Shown piece after piece: positions 56,007 to 64,000 of a stretch of DNA of 64,000 bases (position 1 is the first letter of the stretch; every line of letters begins with the position of its first letter). The DNA lies in contig NBIV01000140.1 of the NCBI GenBank assembly GCA_003194525.1, positions 124,001 to 188,000 of the forward strand. The letters run 5' to 3'. Source of the stretch: Gracilariopsis chorda (Eukaryota > Rhodophyta > Florideophyceae > Gracilariales > Gracilariaceae). A program made the translations under genes and the position numbers. Below the pieces are notes generated by a model. It made no database searches. It saw only the letters and a list, made by a program, of their open reading frames with translations, and was not told the origin of the DNA.

Positions 56007-56537
56007 ATCTGGCATTGCAAGTATGGGAATAGGGCTTGGGAATGACGCGCAGTACGCTTAGAACAGCTTATCCGTCGTCAGTGACGTGTGCGGAAAATAA
56101 ATGAGACAGCATGGTTGATTTGGAGAGATAGGATGTGCCAGCATTGTTGAGCGCAGTAATGAGTACTTCTATGCACTCTACAGAAGTGCATGAATGGATG
56201 TGGTCGTGAGCAAATACTTTCATAGGCAGTGAGTTGCGCTCAGCAACGGGATTTTATTGAATGATATAGCAAACGGTGGCAGAAGAAACAAAGTCTCGCA
56301 CTGCAGGGGGTGTAGCCTGCGTCTCCATCTGGGCCCTGTGCTCACGGTATACATACTGCACTCTGGCCAACATTACAGTCCACCCTTACAAACTTATAAC
56401 ATGGTGCAGAACATTCTGTAGGTCCTCGGCAGACATACAGAAGATATAACGGATTGTATGTCGTGGTCACGTGGGCAAGATGTCATGACGTCCACTCTTT
56501 CGCAGTCTCGCATTAATCACCCTTTGTCATTTTGCAT
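56007..56537. other. Convergent intergenic region
   Basis: Lies between the 3' ends of the recombinase gene (+) and the 537-aa gene (-). AATAAATGAG near 56096 could serve as a polyadenylation signal for the + strand gene. A short inverted repeat ATGCACT/AGTGCAT lies near 56172-56193. No gene seen. Confidence 0.5.
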
Positions 56538-58151
56538 TTACTCTGAACGTTCGTATTCGCTCTCCTCTGAATCCGTGTCAGTACTCGACTGACTTGAACT
56601 TAAAGAATCCCTTTCTTCGTAATCGCTCCCTTCCTCCATATCCACCTCCCATACTTCTCCGAGACAAAGTGGGAATGGCAAAGGCTTCCCCATTACAAAC
56701 TGAAAGTAGTAGTAAGGCACATCATCGACGAAGCATTGTTCCTCCCCATGGATTCCCATCGAACTCACTCCATCTTCAACAACATCATCTTCACTAACCT
56801 TCGTCTTGTTCACGTTTGGTAACCGAAAAATGGGCGTTTTACGATAGGCTTCCAGCACCCCTTCCCTCCCCAACTGAAGGCTTGAAGCTGATTGAACTAT
56901 TTGTAGCCGCGACTCTGTATTCATTGAAACGTTAATTACGGATGGAATCGTCCCCACTATGCCCAACTCTTCTTGTTCGTCGTTACTGAAAAAGTCATTC
57001 CACTGTATGTAACGTACAGCAGATCTGTAGTCTGGCTCAAGGAAATCCGTGAAATTGGAGTATTCGTCGAGGTCTTCCGATTGGTAGGATGCCGATCTGC
57101 GCAAGAACACCATCTTCTCGTCTTCGGGTAGAGTCATACGTACAGCATGGATAAATACAACCACATCATCTGTTGAGTGAGCTCCTATACGAACGACGCA
57201 TGTACTAGGAAGGGCAATACTACATCCAATCCTTAGAAAGAACGTTTGCACGCGCTTGCTGTTCACACCCGCCCTGACCGGGGGTACCCACTCGTAGTAG
57301 TTACCTTTCTGCCCTTGCGTTGCACTGTGACCACGAACTACCTCCTCGGTTACAGTTAGATATATTCCTAGCTTCTCCAGCTTCTCTGGAAATAGTCCAC
57401 TTGACCTACTTGGAAGCAGAGTATACAAAATGAACAAGGCCTCTTTGGGACATCCGTTCTCGCTCATGATTGTGTTGTTCCAGCAGTAGCTTTTCAAGGT
57501 CTGACCTTCTGTTGGAAACTTACCAGCTCTAGAATGAATGGTGCTGCGCCTGCGACACAAGGTAACTGATTCAATCGGAGCGTCTATGACGCGCAAGAAA
57601 TCCTGCATTCCACATAGAGGCGGTAGGATAACACAATATCGGAAACCACTCCATGTGTATACCTTGCTATCTGCAGCTCGTTTACCAGAATCCTCCGGTT
57701 TTACCTCCTTCTCATCACATCGCTTGCCTCTCTGACAAACGGTAGACAAAACATATTGGCGTGCGACGATCATGGATTCTAGTGTCTCGCACCTGCCTTT
57801 ACCGCGGTGGTCTGTGAGGCGGACGAGCTTTGCGGTTGACTGTGGTCCCAAGTACGCTTTTTCCATCCGGAAAGGTGTATGAAGGGTAGATAGACCGCTT
57901 ATGACGTCAAACTTCGTGGGCTCTAGGTACTCCAGAATTTCTCCATATTCGCAGACGGTGAGGTTATGCATGCCCATTGAAAACCCAAACCCTTGCTGTA
58001 GACCACGGAACGATGAACGCAATATGTTCGTCTCTTTGCACGCATCCGTGTTCTTTTCATTCTCATTCCAGTTCACAAAGATTTCCAGAGGTTTCCTCTT
58101 CGTCCCTATGAAGTTCACCCATTCCTCCCTACTCTTCGATTTCCTTCCCAT
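56538..58151 (-). CDS. Unrecognised 537-aa protein
   Basis: ATG start at 58151 (MGRKSKSREEW), stop TAA. There is no family I recognise. It shows a basic N-terminus, a middle rich in aromatic residues and Cys without a regular zinc-finger spacing, no evident membrane segment, and a strongly acidic Ser/Glu/Asp-rich C-terminus (about residues 500-537). The acidic tail resembles that of the recombinase-like protein next to it, and both could be nuclear. It is transcribed towards the recombinase gene and divergently from the 308-aa frame at 59154. The long uninterrupted frame and protein-like composition support a real gene. Confidence 0.7.
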   Translation of the reverse strand: MGRKSKSREEWVNFIGTKRKPLEIFVNWNENEKNTDACKETNILRSSFRGLQQGFGFSMGMHNLTVCEYGEILEYLEPTKFDVISGLSTLHTPFRMEKAYLGPQSTAKLVRLTDHRGKGRCETLESMIVARQYVLSTVCQRGKRCDEKEVKPEDSGKRAADSKVYTWSGFRYCVILPPLCGMQDFLRVIDAPIESVTLCRRRSTIHSRAGKFPTEGQTLKSYCWNNTIMSENGCPKEALFILYTLLPSRSSGLFPEKLEKLGIYLTVTEEVVRGHSATQGQKGNYYEWVPPVRAGVNSKRVQTFFLRIGCSIALPSTCVVRIGAHSTDDVVVFIHAVRMTLPEDEKMVFLRRSASYQSEDLDEYSNFTDFLEPDYRSAVRYIQWNDFFSNDEQEELGIVGTIPSVINVSMNTESRLQIVQSASSLQLGREGVLEAYRKTPIFRLPNVNKTKVSEDDVVEDGVSSMGIHGEEQCFVDDVPYYYFQFVMGKPLPFPLCLGEVWEVDMEEGSDYEERDSLSSSQSSTDTDSEESEYERSE

Positions 58152-58524
58152 GATACCCCAGGTGTGTAGATCTGAGACGGAGCAGGGAAAGTTGAACTTC
58201 GTGGTGCCTTGATAGTTCTCAGTTGGCTGAAGACGTCTTGTTTAAGTTCGTTGCAGATGTGTTCTTTACGCGCAGGATAGGGAAACAGAAAGTTAGACTT
58301 CTACGTATGTAGTGTGACTTTTCTCTCGGTTTAGAAGTTCACTTCGCGTTCGAGTGTTAGAGACGACGTTTCGGCGTAGGCTGATGTGGCGTTTTAGTTT
58401 TGTTGCTGCTGTGGTTCGGGAGTGTTGCCATAGAGCTGCGCGGAGGTGGAGATTGTTGGGAGAACTAAATGTGGTGGTGGTTGTAGCCATCGTTGATCAT
58501 AATCTGGTTCGGAGTGGTGGTTTT

Positions 58525-58548
58525 AAATGGGGAAAGATTCCCCCATTT
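58525..58548. promoter_or_regulatory. Palindrome AAATGGGGAA / TTCCCCCATTT
   Basis: Arms of about 10 bp around AGA, with one extra C in the right arm. It lies about 375 bp upstream of the start of the 537-aa gene on the - strand. Same core as the sites at 52672 and 59001. Confidence 0.5.
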
Positions 58549-59000
58549 CGGTAACAGTCGGTGTTTCAAAATGTTGTGCCCCGAATTACACTGGGGGCGA
58601 CGCGCGGTGTAGATGATATGCTGTAGGATGGGTGACGGTTCAAGTGACCGCTCGTGACCTATATGGTGGTGAGCTATGCACGTATAGTGACAACTTTTCT
58701 CCCCGATGGCGCGTGAATGGCCACAGATTCTGACACGTCACATTGGCATACAGGGCGTACAGTGCACGGAGTTTCATTGGTCATGAACATCCGACATCCG
58801 CTGTGAGTACCGTTACTTGTGCAACAGCCTGGACACGTCCTCAGAGGTCCGATGGTGTGCAGTCCGTAAGGCCTGTGCTACTTTTTAATATTCTGTGATA
58901 AAAATTGCGGACAGGAGACACGCCCGCATGGTTCACCGATGAGTACGTTGCATGCTGCGCGCGACCGTGACTGGCGATTTTTACGGGAGGGTAGGGGGAA

Positions 59001-59025
59001 AAGTGGGGGAATCTTTCCCCCACTT
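59001..59025. promoter_or_regulatory. Palindrome AAGTGGGGGAA / TTCCCCCACTT
   Basis: Perfect 11-bp arms with a 3-nt TCT spacer, the best of the three related sites. It lies about 130 bp upstream of the ATG at 59154. Confidence 0.55.
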
Positions 59026-59153
59026 GCGCACTCATCAAGATTTCCCACTATTTGTACCTGCGCCGTATAGCGGGGCTTCATAGCTTCCAGCATAGGCAAA
59101 ACGTCGTCCCTATTTCGTACTCTTCCAAACCTGGGTAAGTACTCTTCGCCTTC

Positions 59154-60080
59154 ATGATGCTGTCGTCTACCACTGAACAAACAAAGACCTCCATTTCCAC
59201 TCAGATCAAGCGTCGAATCGAGCAGGGAAACGGTTCACCGACACGCTATGCCAGCCTGGATATGTTCATAGGGCCCTATTTCGGACGCGCAACCTCCTTT
59301 CTACGCCTACAGACTGTGCGTAAAGACATCGGCGCTCCACAACGATTCCATAGTTGGGAACATCTTCTCGTCGTACAGGGTACCTCGCCAGCTACAAAGG
59401 GGAAACTGGTTGTCATTGGGGGTGGTCATCGGCTCCTATCATCTACTCGAGTTCTACATACGCTAATTCTCCCATACAGGACGGTATCATTTGACGGACT
59501 GGGTGTCGATGGAAAAGATCTGGATTTATTTGCGCATAAAGGGTTGATTGCGTTTTATGTTGAGGTCATTGAGCCCCGGCCCGAAAAGTATGGCTTCATG
59601 GAGCAGGTTGCGCTGTACGGTGATTTGAAGGAGCGCTGGCGGCGAATGGAAAGGGACCGGGTCTCACTGCTCAGGGGTAGAAAGGCAGCTCCTCAGGCAA
59701 TGTCGCACAGGAAGCTGTATGAATTCTACGAAACTACGGTTGACGGAGCTGGTTCGAGTTCAAGGTGGGCTATTGAGTTTCTCATGGATGTGAAGCAGTC
59801 AACAAGGCGTCACTACATGTCCAGCGCTGATCGTCTTTTAGAAGCTGGTGTTGTCCCATACCTCTCTCACCTGGAGAGAATTGGCGTTGCGGTGTTCAAC
59901 AAGTCATCACTCAACTCAGTAAGGAATTGGTCCGTCGAGAAGATCAGAAAGGTGACGGATTTGTGGAAGGTTCGACGGGAGACGGGTGTCAAGGTTCATT
60001 ACTTATTCTCCGATCGCATTGGGCGGGAGGTAGATGGCAAAAGCCGCGGACGAAAAGGTACTGTTCTTCCATCACAATAG
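59154..60080 (+). CDS. Unrecognised 308-aa protein, or N-terminal part of the protease protein
   Basis: ATG at 59154, TAG at 60078-60080. It looks like a folded protein (GKLVVIGGGH, a predicted beta-rich middle, a helical and basic second half with KVRRETG and RGRKGT), but I recognise no family. The frame does not stop after the TAG: it stays open for 63 codons and runs straight into the ATG of the next ORF in the same frame. The two may be one protein of about 1200 residues separated by one TAG, or two genes in the same frame by chance. Confidence 0.6.
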   Translation: MMLSSTTEQTKTSISTQIKRRIEQGNGSPTRYASLDMFIGPYFGRATSFLRLQTVRKDIGAPQRFHSWEHLLVVQGTSPATKGKLVVIGGGHRLLSSTRVLHTLILPYRTVSFDGLGVDGKDLDLFAHKGLIAFYVEVIEPRPEKYGFMEQVALYGDLKERWRRMERDRVSLLRGRKAAPQAMSHRKLYEFYETTVDGAGSSSRWAIEFLMDVKQSTRRHYMSSADRLLEAGVVPYLSHLERIGVAVFNKSSLNSVRNWSVEKIRKVTDLWKVRRETGVKVHYLFSDRIGREVDGKSRGRKGTVLPSQ

Positions 60081-60269
60081 CCATCCAAAAGAGCCGAGAA
60101 TCCAACGTTTGAAGCTGTACAATCGTGTCCCGCAGTAGCGTTACATGGAGATGCTGATTGTGAAACAAAAGCCCGTCGAGCTGCATCGCACCAGAATTCC
60201 CCCAATCTAGTACCTGCACATGCAGGTTCTCCAATTGGATCCATTCCACACCCTATCACACCGACTTCT

Positions 60270-62753
60270 ATGACTCTGCCTCTAACAATCAGCAGTAAGC
60301 TTCCTGCACGCCCGGAATTGGCGAATGTAGCAGCCCGCCATGGAACCTCAACGAGTGATGCCCGTCTGCATAAGCCCATACTGAGTCCCACGGCTCCGTA
60401 CCTTGCGTCGTCGAAAGAGATCTCTCCGCTTCACATACCCCAGGATTCAAAAACCCTTCATCCTTCATCCTACGCCGAAAACAGTATCTATCTACACTCG
60501 CCGTGTACAAAGCGTAATGACCCAGCGAGAATAATTACAGCCACGAACTATGCAACATCGTCGCGTCCAACATGCCCCGGTGACGCCACACCGCCTGGAA
60601 CCTTAACAAATCCGATTTCCTTGCAAAGAGAACCCCCGTCAATGGCAACACCAGGCGAAGTCTGTGCAACATCGGAGCCCACCGCACCACCGCAACAGGA
60701 ATCGCCACGTCGAACAGGTTTGGAATCAGCACCAGCGCATCCAATATTGACTCAAGCAACACCTACGCAAGAGAAGTCATTGCTTTCCCCACCGCCACAC
60801 CACAAGTCCTCGCCTGGCGACACCATGGTTCCGACATTGGAAGTCTTGAATCCACTGCGTGAGATACACTCTTGCGGAGTTCCACAGCGCGTTGTATCCG
60901 CGTTGGCGAGGTCGAAATGGGTTGGAGAGTCGGGCATCTTGGCCACCACTGGAGTTGTACAGAATATACTTCAGAATCTGGTGAAAAAGAAAGAAGAGAT
61001 GCGTGCCGATGTTTTCGACGTTGACCTGGAGGTGGTTATGAAGGTGGCACGGCGCTTTTTGCGAAAGCTTAACGAAACCGGGGGCTATACCAATAGGGAT
61101 TTGTCACAGGTCATGCGGGAAGTGTCCATTGAGATACAAGCAGTAGATGAAAAGGATATCAAGCTTGTGGTCAACGGTGGTGCTTTGAGAAGGAAGATGA
61201 CACTTCTTGAAGAGGATATAGATCCAATCCGAAAGTCTCGCCTGGCTACAGATACATCGGTTATGTTCACACTGTCGTTTTTGACGAAATGGACTAGCGG
61301 TTGTATTGAAAGATGTACCTTGGTCGACTCCATAAGAACTCAGGGGTGGTGGGAGAAGGATCTCTCCGCTGACAAGAACAGTCTACTGGCACTCACGAAA
61401 GTATTCGCTCGACAAGGGACGTCATTCATCACGGCATGTGAAGAAGTGTGGAAGACAGAATTGTGTTTCATGCCGATTTGCGGAGGGGGCCATTGGTCTC
61501 TAGTTGTTATTCTGAATCTGAAGTACCTGTTCGAGGAGTTGGAATGTTTGCCAGACAGGAAGGGGATTCGTAGGGAATCGGGTCGTCGAGCAAGAGTGTA
61601 CTTTGTGGACAGCATAGGAATGTCGTCTCCCCACGCAGTTACGTATGTCAATTTATACTACTATCTGTGCGCCAGCTACCCAGGATTAAGGAAACCGTCA
61701 GTTGAGCATATCATGGAGAACGTATCGAGTCACCAGTGTCGTTTTATGCTACAGGAGTCTTCGGAGTGTGGGTTTTATGTCGCATATCACGTTTCTGTGT
61801 TAAATCGCGCACTTGCTGAACTACTGTTTGAAACACCTGCGCGTGTTCAGGACTTTATAAGGGAAGTGCATTCCTCTTACGACTTCTTGCAATACAAAAG
61901 CGAAGTCCAGAAACGTCTCGAATACCTTCTGGAGAAGTATTATGCGGGGGGGAAGCATGTGTTCGAGATGCAACCGCTGTTGTGGAGTTCATGCACCGGA
62001 GAGGGCGGGGTTTTAGACGCATCACCGCATGCTGACAAAGGAAAACATTGTGAACGGAACAAAGAAGATTTAGCAGAGTGCGGAAGAAATGCTGCACTGC
62101 CACGTCCTGCTGCAAAGAAATTGCGTAAGAGACCGGCGTCTGCAGGTAGCGAAGCGCGGCCGAAGAAGCTTCGACTTACAGAAGGGGTTCCCGTTTCAGT
62201 AGATGGCTCTTATGACGGGTCTGTTAGGAAGACGCTGGACAGGAATTCAACCAAGATGGCACGGGAAGGGGCAAGTACTGAAGAGGGTGGTTGTAACAGC
62301 CAACACGAGCAGAATCGTATTGCTGTAAGAAAATGTTGTGGTGGCGTTGAATGTGACAGTAAGCACGCATGGATATATAGTATCATACAAGGCATTATGG
62401 AGAAGGTGGTCGAGAGGGGTGATCCTGTTGTGGGTACGTGTGCTGGAGAGGGAGTGTTTTTGAAAAATGAGGAACATACAGGTGCTCCAAAGCCAGGAGG
62501 AGGTAATGTTTTGCCAATGCACTGCAGCATGCAGTGTGTAAAGTCTCAAGAAGACGTCGGAAGTTGGAAGGGTACGGAAAGGGCTGGAGAAGCAAGCCCT
62601 CGGATTGTGCTCTTAAGGGCTGTCCAAGAGGCATTGGTGTTGGAGAATGGGGTTAAGGACAAGGATATTAGACGGGAGTGGGATGCTTGTAAGAACAGGA
62701 TATACGAACTGATGCTTAGGATGAAGACGGAGCAACGTGAAACGCATTGTTAG
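60270..62753 (+). CDS. Ulp1/C48-type cysteine protease domain protein (827 aa)
   Basis: ATG 60270, stop TAG. Residues 1-180 are Pro/Ser/Thr-rich and probably disordered. A cysteine-protease domain follows at about 360-560, with H408 in G-G-G-H-W-S-L-V-V, D447 in Y-F-V-D-S-I-G, Q495 and C500 in L-Q-E-S-S-E-C-G-F-Y-V. This order His-Asp-Gln-Cys, with Gln five residues before Cys, is that of the Ulp1 (C48) SUMO-protease family, which also occurs in several DNA transposon groups. The H-D gap of 39 is longer than in yeast Ulp1. A basic patch (about 612-632, RPAAKKLRKRPAS) and a low-complexity tail follow. It could process SUMO-like conjugates or an element protein; which is unknown. Confidence 0.72.
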   Translation: MTLPLTISSKLPARPELANVAARHGTSTSDARLHKPILSPTAPYLASSKEISPLHIPQDSKTLHPSSYAENSIYLHSPCTKRNDPARIITATNYATSSRPTCPGDATPPGTLTNPISLQREPPSMATPGEVCATSEPTAPPQQESPRRTGLESAPAHPILTQATPTQEKSLLSPPPHHKSSPGDTMVPTLEVLNPLREIHSCGVPQRVVSALARSKWVGESGILATTGVVQNILQNLVKKKEEMRADVFDVDLEVVMKVARRFLRKLNETGGYTNRDLSQVMREVSIEIQAVDEKDIKLVVNGGALRRKMTLLEEDIDPIRKSRLATDTSVMFTLSFLTKWTSGCIERCTLVDSIRTQGWWEKDLSADKNSLLALTKVFARQGTSFITACEEVWKTELCFMPICGGGHWSLVVILNLKYLFEELECLPDRKGIRRESGRRARVYFVDSIGMSSPHAVTYVNLYYYLCASYPGLRKPSVEHIMENVSSHQCRFMLQESSECGFYVAYHVSVLNRALAELLFETPARVQDFIREVHSSYDFLQYKSEVQKRLEYLLEKYYAGGKHVFEMQPLLWSSCTGEGGVLDASPHADKGKHCERNKEDLAECGRNAALPRPAAKKLRKRPASAGSEARPKKLRLTEGVPVSVDGSYDGSVRKTLDRNSTKMAREGASTEEGGCNSQHEQNRIAVRKCCGGVECDSKHAWIYSIIQGIMEKVVERGDPVVGTCAGEGVFLKNEEHTGAPKPGGGNVLPMHCSMQCVKSQEDVGSWKGTERAGEASPRIVLLRAVQEALVLENGVKDKDIRREWDACKNRIYELMLRMKTEQRETHC

Positions 62754-63581
62754 GTTCATCCGTCACTGCCGGTCTTCAATTGAAATGCAATGGTGATGAA
62801 CGAATCCTTCCGCAGGGGAGGAACGGTCGTGTATGAAAGACACTTCGGCCTCAAAGATTGTCAGCCAATGGTTTCATACTCAGTGGCACGTAAGTGGGCG
62901 TCTCATGAGTTCTATTTATGGCCTCAAATGTACTAAGAACATTCGTAAAGCTGCAGCTTATGTTTTCCTCTTGGATCTTTAGTGCTCATATAGGGTGAAG
63001 GCTTTTATATGGGTTTAGTCATCGTGGATTTAGACTGCTTATTGCATGCGTGGGAGTGAGGTAGTTCTTAAAGTAGGAAACCGAAAGTACAGAGGGATAC
63101 GGCAGATGTTTATCATGCAATGCAGATGATGCTGATTTTAGGGGGTTTTAGGGGGTACCTACTAGTATGACTTTGTCAGCATCGAGCGGTTTGGCACCAT
63201 ATGGTGCATGTCAGTGATTCGAGTGCACTGACGTGTGCACTCAAATCTACACTGCATTCAAGGTATGTTGAATTTTGGGTTAAGTTTGCGGACTCACTGG
63301 AACGCCGTAAATTTTACAATTTTTTGGCGGACTACAGGCTATACAGTGAAATGGCGATCTGATTGCTCCGTTCGAGTGTAGCCTGCGTCACACTACCAAA
63401 ACGTTGGAACCGGGCTCCTCACTTTGATTTGATTCATGCAAGGAATACCCATCACGGTGAAGTGTAGAGAGTAGTTGCATTGAAGTATTGTAAGTAAACG
63501 TTGTGTCGTACATCTTACGCGTTGAAACAAACTAAAAGCTCCAAAGATTCTCTGCGTCCAAGAGCTCAATGTAGGGGTATC
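62754..63581. other. Intergenic region with short palindromes
   Basis: No gene recognised. It contains TTTTAGGGGG twice in tandem (63136-63155), a 14-bp perfect palindrome GCACCATATGGTGC (63194-63207), and an 8-bp inverted repeat GAGTGCAC/GTGCACTC (63221-63242). Confidence 0.5.
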
Positions 63582-63998
63582 TCATAAATCTTTCTGTTGG
63601 CTATCCATCCTTACCTCCCACTTTCTTCTCCACCAACTTGCCAACCTTAGCAGATTCGGTACGATATCACCAGTACGTGAGAGCCAGGTAGCCCAGAGTC
63701 TATCATTATCTTGGCTTCCTGCAGTGGAAAGCTTTGTCAAGTTTGTGTGATAAGCTGCGCTGTCATTATCGCAGAACAGATCCCGTACAATATGCCTTCT
63801 CGTTCCCTCACTGCATCTCCATAACAGCCATCCAAGGTCCCTTAACCGTACAAGTTCGCATGTAGAAGCAAATCCCATTGCTTCACTGTGGACCTTTAAT
63901 CCTTGACAATACCCGATACCACATTTGTAGCAGCAACCCTGGGCCACCGGAACCAAGTTGCGACAGGCACTGAATCTGTGGCGATCAGAATGGCATCG
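63582..63998 (-). CDS. Unrecognised cysteine-rich protein, 5' end outside the window
   Basis: Open on the - strand from the right edge to TGA at 63582, about 138 codons visible. The visible start has closely spaced Cys and His (C-C-Y-K-C-G-I-G-Y-C, H-S-D-R-H) that could bind zinc. The rest is hydrophilic with several Trp (GWLLWRC, WWRRKW). No family is recognised and it may be a fragment. Composition is protein-like, but support is weak. Confidence 0.35.
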   Translation of the reverse strand, partial: RCHSDRHRFSACRNLVPVAQGCCYKCGIGYCQGLKVHSEAMGFASTCELVRLRDLGWLLWRCSEGTRRHIVRDLFCDNDSAAYHTNLTKLSTAGSQDNDRLWATWLSRTGDIVPNLLRLASWWRRKWEVRMDSQQKDL

Positions 63999-64000
63999 AA

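Larger units (their letters stand above)
58152..59153. other. Divergent intergenic region
   Basis: Presumed promoter region for the 537-aa gene (-) and the 308-aa frame (+). Contains two related palindromes (listed separately). A GTAAGT at 59135 followed by a pyrimidine-rich CAG at 59204 looks like an intron but would remove the ATG at 59154. Small frames here are not called. Confidence 0.5.

Noticed and set aside
59135-59204. 70-nt intron (GTAAGT … CAG) at the start of the 308-aa frame
   Set aside because: Splice signals are good, but removing it deletes the only nearby ATG, and the upstream in-frame stretch has a stop and no ATG. RNA data would be needed.

Overview
The window is eukaryotic and dominated by mobile elements. 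No bacterial gene order, rRNA gene, or recognisable housekeeping gene was seen. Coding is intron-poor, and an APE-type LINE, a Penelope-like element and an LTR-retrotransposon tail are all present. The sequence does not fix the species. An early-diverging fungus or an intron-poor alga would fit, but that is only a guess.

Layout. 1-357 is the integrase tail of an old LTR retrotransposon, followed by about 0.9 kb with no recognisable gene. From 1256 to 51799 runs a head-to-tail tandem array of a 9.82-kb unit: five full copies starting at 1256, 11079, 20903, 30724 and 40546, and a 1.47-kb partial copy from 50334. Each full unit holds, left to right on the + strand: a hairpin-rich non-coding lead; a degenerate ~75-bp minisatellite with the core AAAACCAAGCGCTTT; a decayed Penelope-like element (PLE, + strand) bounded by ~120-bp direct repeats; and a 5.3-kb LINE on the - strand with a coiled-coil ORF1 and an endonuclease/reverse transcriptase ORF2. 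ORF2 is uninterrupted in units 1 and 2 and has one nonsense codon in units 3, 4 and 5. ORF1 is open in units 1-3 but lacks an ATG at the expected start. All junctions between units look the same and variants are shared in a patchwork, so the array was amplified and partly homogenised by recombination, not by repeated retrotransposition.

Right of the array lie a G/T-skewed degenerate repeat tract (51800-52113), a 19-20-bp minisatellite, a tRNA-like SINE head (52364-52440), and a gene block (53.4-62.8 kb). The block encodes a tyrosine-recombinase-like protein (+), an unrecognised 537-aa protein (-), and a long + strand frame ending in a protein with a Ulp1/C48-type cysteine protease domain. Each 5' end in the block has a TGGGG(G)AA-n3-TTCCCC(C)A inverted repeat upstream of it. 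Both + strand frames are interrupted once by an in-frame TAG. The block may be a recombinase-bearing transposon or a host locus; this cannot be decided here. A partial cysteine-rich ORF runs off the right edge on the - strand.
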